A stretch of 36,144 nucleotides of DNA from Bacillota bacterium (GCA_023411215.1 JAEYOY010000078.1:1-36144); one strand, 5' to 3'. Numbered from the stretch's first letter, positions 6,682 to 15,877 are shown. Program-made: numbers and translations. The notes: a model not told the origin generated them from the letters alone.

Positions 6682-9600
6682 ATGATTCAGATTTCGCGTA
6701 CAGGAATACGCAACTTAGCTTCAGATGATACGATATATGCTCGAGGGCTGCAGTACTATAAGGATAACCGGATTGTAAATGCGTCTTATTCGAATAATAA
6801 TAAGCAGTATCGTTTGACCGTTCGAGGTAATTATAATTATTCTGTTTTGATTGATGAACAGGAGGATGGCTCCTTTGATTATAGCTGTAATTGTCCCTCC
6901 AGGTTAAAGGATCAGGGGGCTTGTAAGCATGTTGTAGCAGCACTATTATTCGTATTGAAATATCAGGAACGTTCTTTATTAAATGAATCCAAGAGTCCCG
7001 GAGAGCGCAAGGTGATGCAGCTGCTGGATTATTTTATGTCTCAGGAGGATAGCGTATTAGTCGGTGAGACCTTTGGGCTAGAGGTTATAATTAGTATACC
7101 TTCTATTCTTAAGGGAGAGAATGCGAGAGCAATGGTGTCGCTTCGAGGTGGAAGCAGCCGTAAATATAAAATACAGACGATTAAGAAATTTCTTTCCGAT
7201 ATCTACCATAAGGAAAATTTTGCAATCGGGAAAGAGTTCAAATATGTGAGCGGAGAGAGCACCTTTGATGCAATTTCATTGGAGCTACTGGATTATCTTC
7301 TTGGAATCTACGAGATACAAGAGGTATTAGACGGCACACATTTCTCTAAAATATTCTCGAAGTCTCAGATGTTTATTACCAAGAACATGTTGGTGAAGCT
7401 GCTGGATATTTTGGACGGTTCAACCTTTGTACTGGAGCTGTACGGTAAGGTGTATTATGATGTATTATTTGTGAGAGGAAATCCTAAGATATCCTATCAG
7501 CTCTCCATTGATGAGGATTCTGTTACAATCGATTATCAAGGCAAGGAAGCGGTACTGCCCTTAACGGAGACCGGTGAGCTTCTCTATTATGACGGTGCAA
7601 TCTATTTGCCGGATAAGAAGTTTATACGCAATTATAAACCCTTTTATAATAGTCTTGGTAAGGACAAGGAGCCGTTAACCTTCCGAGGAGACTTAAAAAC
7701 CAACTTCTTGGAGTATGTGCTTCCACGAATTAGTGAAACGATGCTGTTGGACATTCCGGAAGAGCTAAAGAGCAGGTATATAACCTGTGATATGGAAGCA
7801 AAGCTTTATTTTGATAAATATAAATCCGGAATTAAAGCAGAATTAAAATATAAATATGGAGATTATGAATTCAATTCCTTTAGTAATGCGGCCGCCGGCT
7901 CTTACATCGTGGTTCGTCAGCGGGAGAAGGAGGATGACATTATATCCGAGCTACTAAAGCAGGGCTTTGTACCTTATAAGAATTTTTACTTGCTGAAGGA
8001 TGAGGATAAGATTTATGAATTTCTTTCTGGCAGAGTAATGGAATTAGAAGAAAAGGCAAATCTATTCTATTCTGAGGATTTCAGAAGGCTTGGTATCCGA
8101 GCTCCGGGAGGCTTCAAGGCCGGTGTTCGTATGAATTCCGAATTCAATATGCTGGAGCTCGATTTGTCCTTTGATGAGGTACCGAAGGAGGAATTGAAGG
8201 AATTATTACATTCCTATCAGGTGAAGAAGAAGTATTATCGTCTGAAGAACGGTAGCTTCATTAATCTTGAGGATAAGACCATTAATGAAGTATCTCATAT
8301 ATTAAACTCTCTTAACGTCAAGGATAAAAATATCCGTGAGGATGTTATGCTATTGGAAAAACAGCACGCCTTATATCTTGAAAAAGCTTTTTCTAATCAG
8401 GAGTTTGTCTTTGAACGAGACAGAGATTTTATGGCTTTAACAGAAAAGATCCTTAATCCTGCAAAAACAGAGCATAGGCTCCCTGAGGGTATTCTGGCTG
8501 AACTGCGCCAATATCAGCTGACCGGCTTCAAATGGTTGAAAACCTTGGCAGAGAATGATCTTGGCGGTATTCTGGCAGACGATATGGGTCTTGGTAAGAC
8601 GCTGCAATCGATCGTTTATATCACCTCTAGTATTCATGAGGATCCTAAGTCACATCATCTGATTGTATGCCCGACTTCCCTAATCTATAATTGGCAGGAT
8701 GAGATTGAGAATTTTTCACCAAGCTTAAAGGCTTTGGTGGTAACCGGTAATCCGACAGAGCGGCAAGAGGCAATTGAGAAATATAATGATTATGATGTCT
8801 TGATTACCTCCTATCCCTTAATCAGAAGAGACATCGCTTTATATGAGAAGCTGGAATTCCATACAGTATTCATCGATGAAGCACAATATATCAAGAACGA
8901 TTCCTCTCTGAATGCAAAATCAGTGAAACGGTTACGTGCAAAGCATCGCTTTGCTCTTACCGGTACACCGATTGAGAACAGCCTATCTGAGTTATGGTCC
9001 ATCTTTGATTTTATTATGCCGGAATACCTCTATTCCCATTCTCGTTTTGTAGAGCTATACGAGAAGCCAATTCTAAAGGAGGATATGAAGGCGCTGAGTG
9101 ATCTGCATCAGCATATTGAACCCTTTATCCTTCGTCGTATGAAGAAGGATGTATTAACAGAGCTTCCGGATAAATACGAGACGAAGATGCTCACCGACCT
9201 TTCGGAAGGGCAGAAACTGGTTTATCTGTCCTACTTAGAGAGTATTCGTACTGAGCTACATTCCGATATTGAAGAAAGTGGTATGGAGAAGAACAGAATC
9301 AAGATTCTTGCGGCCCTTACCCGTCTGCGTCAGATCTGTTGCCATCCCGCTACCTTCCTGGATAATTATCAGGGGGGAAGCGGTAAGCTGGAGCTGTTAA
9401 TGGAGATTATTCCGGAAGCGATTGCCAACGATCATCGCATCCTGGTATTCTCCCAGTTTACATCTATGCTTCGTATTATTGAAGGAGAGCTGAAAGATTT
9501 GGAAATTCCTTATTTCTATCTGGAAGGCTCCACAGCCACACATGACCGCAGCGAGTATGTGAAGCGATTTAATCAGGGAGAGGGTAAGGTATTCCTGATC

Positions 9601-9894
9601 TCCCTAAAAGCGGGTGGAACCGGACTCAATCTTACCGGCGCAGATACTGTAATTCATTATGATCCCTGGTGGAATCCGGCGGTTGAAGATCAAGCGACAG
9701 ATCGTGCTTACCGTATCGGACAGCTGAATAAGGTTCATGTGATGAAGCTGATTACAAAGGGTACCATTGAGGAGAAGATCTTCAAGCTGCAACGCAGGAA
9801 GAAGGAATTATCGGACTCCATCATCAGCTCTAAGGAGGTATTTATCAACTCCTTATCGAAGGAGGAGCTGGAGGAATTGTTCGCTCCGATGTAA
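6682..9894 (+). CDS. SWIM zinc-finger SNF2-family helicase
   Basis: A 1070-residue SWI2/SNF2-type DNA translocase. An N-terminal SWIM zinc finger (C69, C71, C81, H83, pattern CxCx9CxH) is expected to bind DNA or protein. Residues about 110-590 match the bacterial SNF2-associated region. The ATPase core begins near residue 610 with LRQYQLTGFKWL, then Walker A DDMGLGKT (633-640), motif II DEAQ (near 732), motif III LTGTPIENS, and the C-terminal helicase motifs (VFSQFT, then DRAYRIGQ). All helicase motifs appear intact. Such proteins use ATP to move along double-stranded DNA and displace bound proteins, for example RNA polymerase (compare RapA). AAGGAAAGGTG before the ATG supports the start. The gene is monocistronic with a hairpin after it. 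Its partner in the cell cannot be told from this sequence. Confidence 0.93.
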   Translation: MIQISRTGIRNLASDDTIYARGLQYYKDNRIVNASYSNNNKQYRLTVRGNYNYSVLIDEQEDGSFDYSCNCPSRLKDQGACKHVVAALLFVLKYQERSLLNESKSPGERKVMQLLDYFMSQEDSVLVGETFGLEVIISIPSILKGENARAMVSLRGGSSRKYKIQTIKKFLSDIYHKENFAIGKEFKYVSGESTFDAISLELLDYLLGIYEIQEVLDGTHFSKIFSKSQMFITKNMLVKLLDILDGSTFVLELYGKVYYDVLFVRGNPKISYQLSIDEDSVTIDYQGKEAVLPLTETGELLYYDGAIYLPDKKFIRNYKPFYNSLGKDKEPLTFRGDLKTNFLEYVLPRISETMLLDIPEELKSRYITCDMEAKLYFDKYKSGIKAELKYKYGDYEFNSFSNAAAGSYIVVRQREKEDDIISELLKQGFVPYKNFYLLKDEDKIYEFLSGRVMELEEKANLFYSEDFRRLGIRAPGGFKAGVRMNSEFNMLELDLSFDEVPKEELKELLHSYQVKKKYYRLKNGSFINLEDKTINEVSHILNSLNVKDKNIREDVMLLEKQHALYLEKAFSNQEFVFERDRDFMALTEKILNPAKTEHRLPEGILAELRQYQLTGFKWLKTLAENDLGGILADDMGLGKTLQSIVYITSSIHEDPKSHHLIVCPTSLIYNWQDEIENFSPSLKALVVTGNPTERQEAIEKYNDYDVLITSYPLIRRDIALYEKLEFHTVFIDEAQYIKNDSSLNAKSVKRLRAKHRFALTGTPIENSLSELWSIFDFIMPEYLYSHSRFVELYEKPILKEDMKALSDLHQHIEPFILRRMKKDVLTELPDKYETKMLTDLSEGQKLVYLSYLESIRTELHSDIEESGMEKNRIKILAALTRLRQICCHPATFLDNYQGGSGKLELLMEIIPEAIANDHRILVFSQFTSMLRIIEGELKDLEIPYFYLEGSTATHDRSEYVKRFNQGEGKVFLISLKAGGTGLNLTGADTVIHYDPWWNPAVEDQATDRAYRIGQLNKVHVMKLITKGTIEEKIFKLQRRKKELSDSIISSKEVFINSLSKEELEELFAPM

Positions 9895-9899
9895 TGCTA

Positions 9900-9954
9900 C
9901 TGTTTTGTAAGCCATCATCAAACAAGTATGTTTGCTGCTGTCTTACAAAATCAG
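9900..9954. terminator. hairpin after the helicase gene
   Basis: CTGTTTTGTAAG (9900-9911) pairs with CTTACAAAATCAG (9942-9954) with one bulge, and CAAAC pairs with GTTTG inside. It starts 5 bp after the helicase stop codon. No T-run follows. Confidence 0.55.
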
Positions 9955-10039
9955 CAATCCGTTCGTCAAACAGTGTATTTAAGTACACATGTTATCTGTT
10001 CCTTTTATCTATACAAGGGCGTAACAGCCACTTAGATTT

Positions 10040-10093
10040 AAAGCCCTGATCACCGGGACGTATTTGACGATGCGATCCAGGTATCAGGGCTTT
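10040..10093. terminator. bidirectional terminator between helicase and bioY
   Basis: AAAGCCCTGAT (10040-10050) pairs with ATCAGGGCTTT (10083-10093), and a short T-run follows on the plus strand. It lies between convergent genes and the A/T flanks allow use in both directions. The rest of 9955-10145 shows nothing else. Confidence 0.75.
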
Positions 10094-10145
10094 TATGATT
10101 CGAAGCTACAAGTTGATGAAAATTACTTATTACTGGTTACTTCGA

Positions 10146-10712
10146 TTATTGTTGTTTTATCAAGGCCTTGCGGATTAGGAGGCTGACCGAGACAGCTAGT
10201 ATTATCTTAACGATATCAAAGGGCACAAAGGGAAATACGCATAAGGTCAAGGCTACATAAAGAGTCTTACCGGTGATTTGTGTAAACCATAAGGTACCGA
10301 TGAGATAACAAAGAAATAAAGATATTGTCATACCAATACTTAGGGATATGATTCTATGCCTTTTTCCAAATTGGTAGAATAGAGATGTCACGAGTGTCAT
10401 CAGAGGATATGCCATCAGATATCCGCCGGTAGGACCGGTCAGATGCGTCAAACCGCCTTTCAATCCTGCAAATACCGGGACTCCGAAAGCTCCCAGGAGA
10501 AGATATACTAAGGCAGCCAGGAAAGCGTAGCGTGGTTGTAATATCGCACCGATCAAAAAGACAGCAAATATTGACAGGGAAAAAGGAATCGGTTGAATCG
10601 GAATTGTTATCTGAGCCATCACGCAAAGGATAGCAGCAAACATACCGGTTAACACCAGATCTCTTGTGCTGATTCTTTGCGATTTATTAACAGCGGCATT
10701 GGATTGGTTCAT
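10146..10712 (-). CDS. bioY: BioY biotin transporter substrate-binding membrane protein
   Basis: A 188-residue integral membrane S-component of an energy-coupling factor (ECF) biotin transporter. It shows about six hydrophobic segments and the BioY hallmark region (ALVYLLLGAFGVPVF followed by GPTGGYLMAYPL), which forms the biotin pocket. It would either work with a shared EcfAA'T module encoded elsewhere, or alone with low capacity. The frame can be opened at a TTG (10730), but CAGGAA lies 6 bases before the ATG at 10712, so that start is used. birA lies just upstream on the same strand, but bioY seems to have its own promoter at 10801-10828. Uptake next to the biotin repressor suggests that the cell scavenges biotin. 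Confidence 0.93.
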   Translation of the reverse strand: MNQSNAAVNKSQRISTRDLVLTGMFAAILCVMAQITIPIQPIPFSLSIFAVFLIGAILQPRYAFLAALVYLLLGAFGVPVFAGLKGGLTHLTGPTGGYLMAYPLMTLVTSLFYQFGKRHRIISLSIGMTISLFLCYLIGTLWFTQITGKTLYVALTLCVFPFVPFDIVKIILAVSVSLLIRKALIKQQ

Positions 10713-10800
10713 GTAGTATTCCTGTATCAATGGATAGGTAAGTGATTAACTTATTTGATACTTTTCCTTTCAAGGTTTTATTGAATTAATTTAGTTGTTT

Positions 10801-10828
10801 TCTATAGGGGATTCAGTTAGGTTAACAA
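10801..10828 (-). promoter_or_regulatory. bioY promoter with a possible BirA half-site
   Basis: On the minus strand TTGTTA (10828-10823) and TATAGA (10806-10801) are 16 bp apart. The -35 lies inside TTGTTAACC, which resembles one arm of a BirA box. The matching second arm is poor, so control of bioY by BirA is plausible but weakly supported. Confidence 0.4.
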
Positions 10829-10856
10829 GAGCTGAGTAAAGGTATAATTACTAATC

Positions 10857-11834
10857 TCAACCTTTTGCACGCACACTTACTTCACCGGAATTCAGAGCTT
10901 CAATCGTTCCGTCCTCGTATTCCACGACAAGCCTCGCTCGAGCATCGATATCGATTGCTTTCGCATAAAGCGTCTCCTTGCCCCTAAGTACAAGAATGTC
11001 CTTGCCGATCAAGAAGGAGCGTCTTCTATATTCGTCAAGATAAGCCTGGTCCGTTAAGGTGTTCATACATTTTGCCATATTATTAAGGACCTCAGCAACC
11101 AGAATAGAGGTGATGGGAGAGTCGGTCGGCTTCTCACAAAACATAGAACCGGCCACTTGGCTGATTTCCTTCGGGAAGTCCTGCGTCTCGATATTAATAC
11201 CAATGCCCACGATAGCATATTCAAGGCTCCCGCTCTCAAAATTGAGGGAGGCTTCCGTAAGGATGCCACATACCTTCTTATCACCAATAAAGATATCGTT
11301 CACCCATTTAATTCCAGACGCTACTCCGGCAACTGTGTCAATGGCTTGAGAAACAGCCACAGCGGTAGCGGTAGTGATTAGAAGAGAATCCTCCAGCTTA
11401 AGCTTTGGTCTAAGTATAAGAGAGAAATAGATACCGGAGGATAACGGCGAATAGAAGGAGCGACCCATTCGTCCACGCCCTTCGGTCTGTTCCAGAGCTA
11501 CCAAAACAGTACCCTCTGCAGCGCCCAGAGCAGCCATTTCTTTAGCAAGTGTATTGGTTGAGGTTACCCTTTGCCTAACTTCAAGCTTGAAATGTGTTGC
11601 ATCTCCCTTAAGAAAAGGATGGATGCTTTCTGCTGATACAATGTCATTACCGGCATGGAGACAATATCCCTTATTTGTGACCGCAGTGATATAATAACCT
11701 TCCTTTTGCAAGACTTTGATTGCCTTCCAGACTGCACTACGGGTGACGTACAGCTCACTTGCCAGCTTCGCTCCGTTCACTGTATATCCCCGGCTTTTCT
11801 CTAATATTTGAAGTACCTGATGTTTTAATTCCAT
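10857..11834 (-). CDS. birA: bifunctional biotin-protein ligase / biotin operon repressor
   Basis: A 325-residue BirA of the group II type: an N-terminal winged helix (residues 15-55, with LASELYVTRSAVWKAIKVLQKEGY) and a catalytic domain that makes biotinyl-AMP and transfers biotin to carrier proteins. The adenylate loop is GRGRMG (119-124). KWVNDIFIGDKKVCGILTEA forms the active-site lysine strand, and an SH3-like C-terminal domain follows. The frame extends to 11975, but the ATG at 11834 has AAGGA 8 bases upstream and starts the winged helix directly; the extra 47 residues would overlap the promoter and operator. When biotin is scarce the protein stays in ligase form; when biotinyl-AMP accumulates it dimerises on a BirA box, and one is found over its own promoter. 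Confidence 0.95.
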   Translation of the reverse strand: MELKHQVLQILEKSRGYTVNGAKLASELYVTRSAVWKAIKVLQKEGYYITAVTNKGYCLHAGNDIVSAESIHPFLKGDATHFKLEVRQRVTSTNTLAKEMAALGAAEGTVLVALEQTEGRGRMGRSFYSPLSSGIYFSLILRPKLKLEDSLLITTATAVAVSQAIDTVAGVASGIKWVNDIFIGDKKVCGILTEASLNFESGSLEYAIVGIGINIETQDFPKEISQVAGSMFCEKPTDSPITSILVAEVLNNMAKCMNTLTDQAYLDEYRRRSFLIGKDILVLRGKETLYAKAIDIDARARLVVEYEDGTIEALNSGEVSVRAKG

Positions 11835-11865
11835 ATGTATCGTCCTTATCATATATGATGTGACT

Positions 11866-11893
11866 AGTATACCACAGAAAGGCACATTGTCAA
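11866..11893 (-). promoter_or_regulatory. birA promoter
   Basis: On the minus strand a perfect TTGACA (11893-11888) and TATACT (11871-11866) are 16 bp apart, about 30 bp before the birA ATG. Confidence 0.7.
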
Positions 11894-11919
11894 CCGTTGA
11901 AAGGACAAGAGTTGACAAT
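11886..11919. promoter_or_regulatory. BirA-type operator over the birA promoter
   Basis: The perfect inverted repeat ATTGTCAAC (11886-11894) and GTTGACAAT (11911-11919) has a 16-bp spacer. Arm sequence and spacing fit BirA boxes described for Firmicutes (two TTGTNAAC-like arms 14-16 bp apart). It covers the -35 box of birA, so autorepression is expected. Confidence 0.7.
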
Positions 11920-12018
11920 TGAGAAAATCTATTTGTCAAATATATGGTCAGAGTATTGAGTGGAGGGCATGACATGGTACAAGAAATTAATTTATATTGT
12001 ATTTATTTGGATATGAAG

Positions 12019-12027
12019 CATAGAATA
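12019..12027 (+). promoter_or_regulatory. possible sigma-K type -10 box
   Basis: CATAGAATA fits the mother-cell sigma-K -10 pattern CATANNNTA and lies 27 bp before the LysM/GH18 start codon. No convincing -35 was fixed. It would agree with late sporulation expression of a spore-surface protein. Confidence 0.3.
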
Positions 12028-12054
12028 TTATGATCCTAATTAAGGAGAAAAATA

Positions 12055-13359
12055 ATGGATATCCACGTTGTTCAGCCTGGAGAAACGATTGAATCGATCG
12101 CAAATCGATATGGGATTAATAAAGAAAGATTAATTCTGGATAATGATTTACCAAATCCATATAACTTAGTTGTAGGACAGAGCATCATTATAATCTATCC
12201 TGCGATTACCTATACGGTGCAAGAAGGTGACACCCTAAAAGGAATTGCTGATTCCTTTCAAATTTCTGTTATGCAATTATTAAGAAATAACCCTTTCTTA
12301 TCAAATCGAGAATATATATATCCCGGTGAAACTCTCGTCATCAGTTATGGTGACAAAAAGGGTAAGATAATAACCAACGGATATGCAAATTCATTTATTA
12401 ACAGAGAAATCTTAAGGAAGACCTTACCATACCTCACTTATATATCCATCTTTGGATATATGATTAATGAAAATGCTGATATAATAGAGCCTGATGACGA
12501 AGAGTTGATTCAAATGGCAAAGGAATATCATGTGGCACCGATCATGCTGGTATCCACCTTATCCTTCGAGGGGGTAGGTAGTGCGGAGGCAGCATATAAT
12601 ATTCTATATAATGAAGATACTGCTGACAAATATATTGAAAACATATTAAATATTCTACGTCGAAAAGGATTATATGGAGTAAGTGTTATATATTCCTATT
12701 TATCTGAAATAAATGAGGAGGTATATAGCAACTTAACAGAAAAAATGATGAGACGTCTAAATAGTGAAGGATATATTGTTATTACATCTATTCCTCCAAT
12801 GACGACAATAGAGGCGAATATAGTTACCTTTGACAAAATAAATTATTCCCTAATAGGAGATTATGCTAATCAAATAGTGGTGATGAATTATAGCTGGGGA
12901 CGTAATCCGGGTCCACCTATACCTGCTGCATCAATATTTATGCTACGATTATTCGTAGATTATCTAATTACTCTGCTTCCAAGGGATAAAATGATTATTG
13001 GTTTGCCTGTATTTGGATATGCCTGGGAGTTGCCATATATCATCGGTGTAACAGAGGCGAATGCACTTACTTATGAATCTGCAATTAATTTAGCATTGGA
13101 CACAGGTTCTGAGATAAAGTTTGATGAAACTTCTCAAAATCCTTATTATGAATTTATAGTTAATAGGGCTGGTGTTCCGATTCAATATATAGTATGGTTT
13201 GTTGATGTAAGAAGTATAGTTGCTCTCACAGGTCTTGTAACAGAGTACAATTCTCCTGGGATCGCAGTTTGGAACATTATGACATACTTTCAGCAGATGT
13301 GGCTTTTTATCAATTCACAGTATGAGATAGAAACGATATTACATGATGATGAAGCGTAA
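12055..13359 (+). CDS. LysM/GH18 protein of the SleL/YaaH type with the catalytic site lost
   Basis: A 434-residue protein with two N-terminal LysM domains (about 1-48 and 50-97, for example YTVQEGDTLKGIADSF) and a GH18 chitinase-like domain (about 105-425), the architecture of the spore cortex or coat enzymes SleL/YaaH. There is no signal peptide, as in proteins of this family that are assembled onto the forespore. Family landmarks are present (MNYSWGRNPGPPIP, LPVFGYAWE, the VWFVDVRSI region). The catalytic DxxDxE strand is not: where active members read DGVNIDFEY, this protein reads YGVSVIYSY (207-215), so the acid glutamate position is S214 and the preceding aspartate is I212. It probably binds peptidoglycan without cutting it. 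TAAGGAG lies before the ATG. It is a single gene closed by a hairpin shared with the convergent gene. Confidence 0.85.
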   Translation: MDIHVVQPGETIESIANRYGINKERLILDNDLPNPYNLVVGQSIIIIYPAITYTVQEGDTLKGIADSFQISVMQLLRNNPFLSNREYIYPGETLVISYGDKKGKIITNGYANSFINREILRKTLPYLTYISIFGYMINENADIIEPDDEELIQMAKEYHVAPIMLVSTLSFEGVGSAEAAYNILYNEDTADKYIENILNILRRKGLYGVSVIYSYLSEINEEVYSNLTEKMMRRLNSEGYIVITSIPPMTTIEANIVTFDKINYSLIGDYANQIVVMNYSWGRNPGPPIPAASIFMLRLFVDYLITLLPRDKMIIGLPVFGYAWELPYIIGVTEANALTYESAINLALDTGSEIKFDETSQNPYYEFIVNRAGVPIQYIVWFVDVRSIVALTGLVTEYNSPGIAVWNIMTYFQQMWLFINSQYEIETILHDDEA

Positions 13360-13464
13360 GTAATATATACTCATTCAAAAAAGATAACCTCATATACTTT
13401 TATGAAAAAAAATGTATTCAAAATATCAGAACAGAAGACAATTTATGAATCATACATAAAAAAG

Positions 13465-13505
13465 ATAGAAAGTGTTCTTATCGATCTTTCTATTGTCATG
13501 AATAA
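13465..13505. repeat. degenerate copy of a palindromic element
   Basis: ATAGAAAG (13465-13472) pairs with CTTTCTAT (13486-13493). The right arm continues as 20 bases (13486-13505) that are identical to 34314-34333 in the larger palindrome near kdpE. The left arm is degenerate beyond the 8-bp core. Confidence 0.6.
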
Positions 13506-13546
13506 GGAGAAGTAAGCAATGATTATCGTCACCCGCTTACTTCTCC
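13506..13546. terminator. convergent-gene terminator hairpin
   Basis: GGAGAAGTAAGC (13506-13517) pairs perfectly with GCTTACTTCTCC (13535-13546) around a 17-nt loop. It lies between the LysM/GH18 gene and the convergent zinc-ribbon gene. Confidence 0.7.
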
Positions 13547-13593
13547 TTAGCTATGATAGAACCGATTGAGCAGTTCCTGATATTAATTGTGTA

Positions 13594-14550
13594 TTAGAAA
13601 TTATTGTTGTAATATTCCTCTACCAGACGGTCAAGATAGGAGAGGTTCTGCTTACCGAAATTCTTGATTAACAGCTCCTTGATTGTATCGGTCATCTTGA
13701 TATAATTCAATTCCTCAGATAAGCTATCATTGTAGATGGAAGTGAGGTAATCCTTGGTGACATTTTCCTTTAGCCATGCAGTGATGTCTTCGGTCAGTTT
13801 GTTCTCGATGGCAATCTCATCACGGATTTTCTGCGCCTTTTGCCTTGTACTGAAAGCCACATAAAGAAAGGAAAGAAACAAGGCTCCCATGACTACATTT
13901 GGCAGCCAACCGTTGAGGATGGTTAGGAAACCTGCCATATTGAGTATTACGAATACCAAGCCTACTACGCCAAAGAACAGGAAAATACCTACCGTACCGG
14001 CGAGATCCTTATAACGATCTGTCTTAAAGACATAAGGTCCTTTTTCAACACCTTCGTCTTCAACCTCCTCCACGGAATCAGAGTATTCCTCCGTTCCATC
14101 TTCTTCGGAGTGTTGTGGAACAAGATCGTCGACCACTTCTACCATAGGATCTGGTGTGTGGGCGGAATTGCTTATTTCCTCGTAACTGTCTTCACCGGTT
14201 TCTGTTTCATCCTCAGAAGCAGTCGATTTATTATCCTTATAGATCCCATTCGCAATATTTTCGCGCTCCACAAAATAGAAGGCTTGATATAATTTTCTTG
14301 CCTCTTTTTCCATTCTGGGTGGAATATTGACGAGATAGACTTGATTCTCCTCGCTATAGGACATCTCAGAAGGCATATTCGAGTATTTAAAATAACTTAC
14401 AAGTTTTTCGGCTATTTTTTTATCTTCCGCTTGAAAGAACGGAACCAGTTCAATATCTTCCTCTAAGCTGTCTACCAGTGCTACACCACAATCGGAACAT
14501 TCCGTATAGCCTTCCTGATACTCTGCATTACAATTTGGACACCAAGGCAT
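13594..14550 (-). CDS. zinc-ribbon protein with two membrane segments
   Basis: A 318-residue protein of unknown function. It opens with a zinc ribbon (C4, C7, C18, C21: CPNC and CSDC) of the kind often attached to membrane proteins. Residues 30-100 form a DUF2007-like small domain (FFQAEDKKIAEKLVSYFKYSNMPSEM), and residues 110-170 an acidic, low-complexity linker rich in E, D and S. Two hydrophobic segments (about 183-205 and 210-233) are joined by a short turn, and a C-terminal helical region of about 80 residues follows. The ribbon and linker are probably cytoplasmic. The ATG at 14550 fits the domain start. It is transcribed in the same direction as tyrS with a gap of about 100 bp, so it could share the tyrS mRNA. 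No function is claimed. Confidence 0.75.
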   Translation of the reverse strand: MPWCPNCNAEYQEGYTECSDCGVALVDSLEEDIELVPFFQAEDKKIAEKLVSYFKYSNMPSEMSYSEENQVYLVNIPPRMEKEARKLYQAFYFVERENIANGIYKDNKSTASEDETETGEDSYEEISNSAHTPDPMVEVVDDLVPQHSEEDGTEEYSDSVEEVEDEGVEKGPYVFKTDRYKDLAGTVGIFLFFGVVGLVFVILNMAGFLTILNGWLPNVVMGALFLSFLYVAFSTRQKAQKIRDEIAIENKLTEDITAWLKENVTKDYLTSIYNDSLSEELNYIKMTDTIKELLIKNFGKQNLSYLDRLVEEYYNNNF

Positions 14551-14647
14551 AATTTCAACTCCATTCTTATTTGTATTGAAATGCTTTATTCCAAGATTAT
14601 CTACGATACACTAAAACAACAGACCGATCCTTTTTCAATAATTCACA

Positions 14648-15877
14648 TTATTCGGACATGAAACGATGGAAGGCCTTTTTGCCCTTACGAACAAGTAATG
14701 CACCATCTTCATCGAAATCTTTAGACGTATAAACGGCAGCAAAGTCGGTAACCTTGACGTCATTCACGGTTACGCCACCCTGTTCGATATTACGTCTTGC
14801 ATCGGAGCGGGAGGTAGCAAGCTTTGTATCACACATCATAGTGATCAGATCAATACCTTCTATAAATCTTGCAGCAGGATAAGTGGTAGTCGGAATATCC
14901 TCTGATTTCATACCACCGCCAAATAATGCTCTTGCAGCTTCCTGAGCCTTAGCCGCTTCTTCCTCGCCATGAACGATCTTGGTGATCTCAAAGGCTAGTA
15001 CTTCTTTGGCAAGATTGATCTCAGCATCCTTTAAAGCTCCGAGTCTTCTAACCTCATCCATCGGAAGGAAGGTCAATAGGCCTAAGCATTCCTCAACCTT
15101 AACATCCTCAATATTTCTCCAGTATTGGTAGAATTCATAAGGTGTTGTCTTGTTCGGATCCAACCACACGGCACCCTTCATGGTCTTACCCATCTTGACG
15201 CCCTCGCTGGTGGTTAACAGTTTGAAGGTTAAGCCGAAAGCAGGCTTTTGCTCCTTACGGCGGATAAGGTCAACACCACCAAGGATATTGGACCATTGAT
15301 CATTACCGCCAAGCTGAAGAGAACAGCCATATAACTTATTCAGCTTCCAGAAATCATAAGATTGCATCAACATATAGTTGAACTCGAAGAAGGTGAGTCC
15401 TTTTTCCATACGCTGCTTGTAGCAATCCGCGGTCAGCATCTTATTTACAGAGAAATGAATTCCAATCTCTCTCAAAAATTCCACATAATTTAAATCTAGC
15501 AGCCAGTCTGCATTGTTTGCAACAATTGCATTCCCATTCTCAAAATCAATAAACTTAGAGAGCTGCTTCTGGAAGCAGTCAGCATTGTGTTGAATGGTTT
15601 CAACTGTCATCAGGGTTCTCATATCGGATTTGCCGGTAGGATCGCCGATCATTGTGGTGCCGCCGCCTAAGAGGGCAATCGGTTTGTGTCCGGCACGCTG
15701 CATATGCATCATAGCCATAACGGTTAGAAAATGCCCAGCGGTTAAGCTGTCTGCTGTTGCATCAAAGCCTATATAAAAGGTCACGGATTCCTTTCCAAGT
15801 AATTCTCGAACCTCAGTTTCATGGGTGCATTGTTCTATAAACCCACGCTCCTGTAATATGTCATAAACATTAGACAT
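14648..15877 (-). CDS. tyrS: tyrosyl-tRNA synthetase
   Basis: A 409-residue class I aminoacyl-tRNA synthetase that charges tRNA-Tyr. YIGFDATADSLTAGHF (35-50) holds the tyrosine pocket and the HIGH-equivalent GHF. QLGGNDQWSNI is the TyrRS-specific strand. The KMSKS-equivalent loop reads KMGKT. A C-terminal S4-like RNA-binding segment follows (SRSDARRNIEQGGVTVNDVKV). This is the TyrRS type with a full S4 domain, as in E. coli and many Clostridia. AAGGAGG precedes the ATG. No T-box leader is visible upstream, unlike many Firmicutes tyrS genes; instead there is a plain promoter and a short leader with one hairpin. Confidence 0.96.
   Translation of the reverse strand: MSNVYDILQERGFIEQCTHETEVRELLGKESVTFYIGFDATADSLTAGHFLTVMAMMHMQRAGHKPIALLGGGTTMIGDPTGKSDMRTLMTVETIQHNADCFQKQLSKFIDFENGNAIVANNADWLLDLNYVEFLREIGIHFSVNKMLTADCYKQRMEKGLTFFEFNYMLMQSYDFWKLNKLYGCSLQLGGNDQWSNILGGVDLIRRKEQKPAFGLTFKLLTTSEGVKMGKTMKGAVWLDPNKTTPYEFYQYWRNIEDVKVEECLGLLTFLPMDEVRRLGALKDAEINLAKEVLAFEITKIVHGEEEAAKAQEAARALFGGGMKSEDIPTTTYPAARFIEGIDLITMMCDTKLATSRSDARRNIEQGGVTVNDVKVTDFAAVYTSKDFDEDGALLVRKGKKAFHRFMSE

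Noticed and set aside
10354..10626. Minus-strand ORF inside bioY in another frame
   Set aside because: Shadow of bioY with arginine/serine-rich random composition.
11059..11381. Plus-strand ORFs opposite birA
   Set aside because: No ribosome binding site or domain; birA is complete on the other strand.
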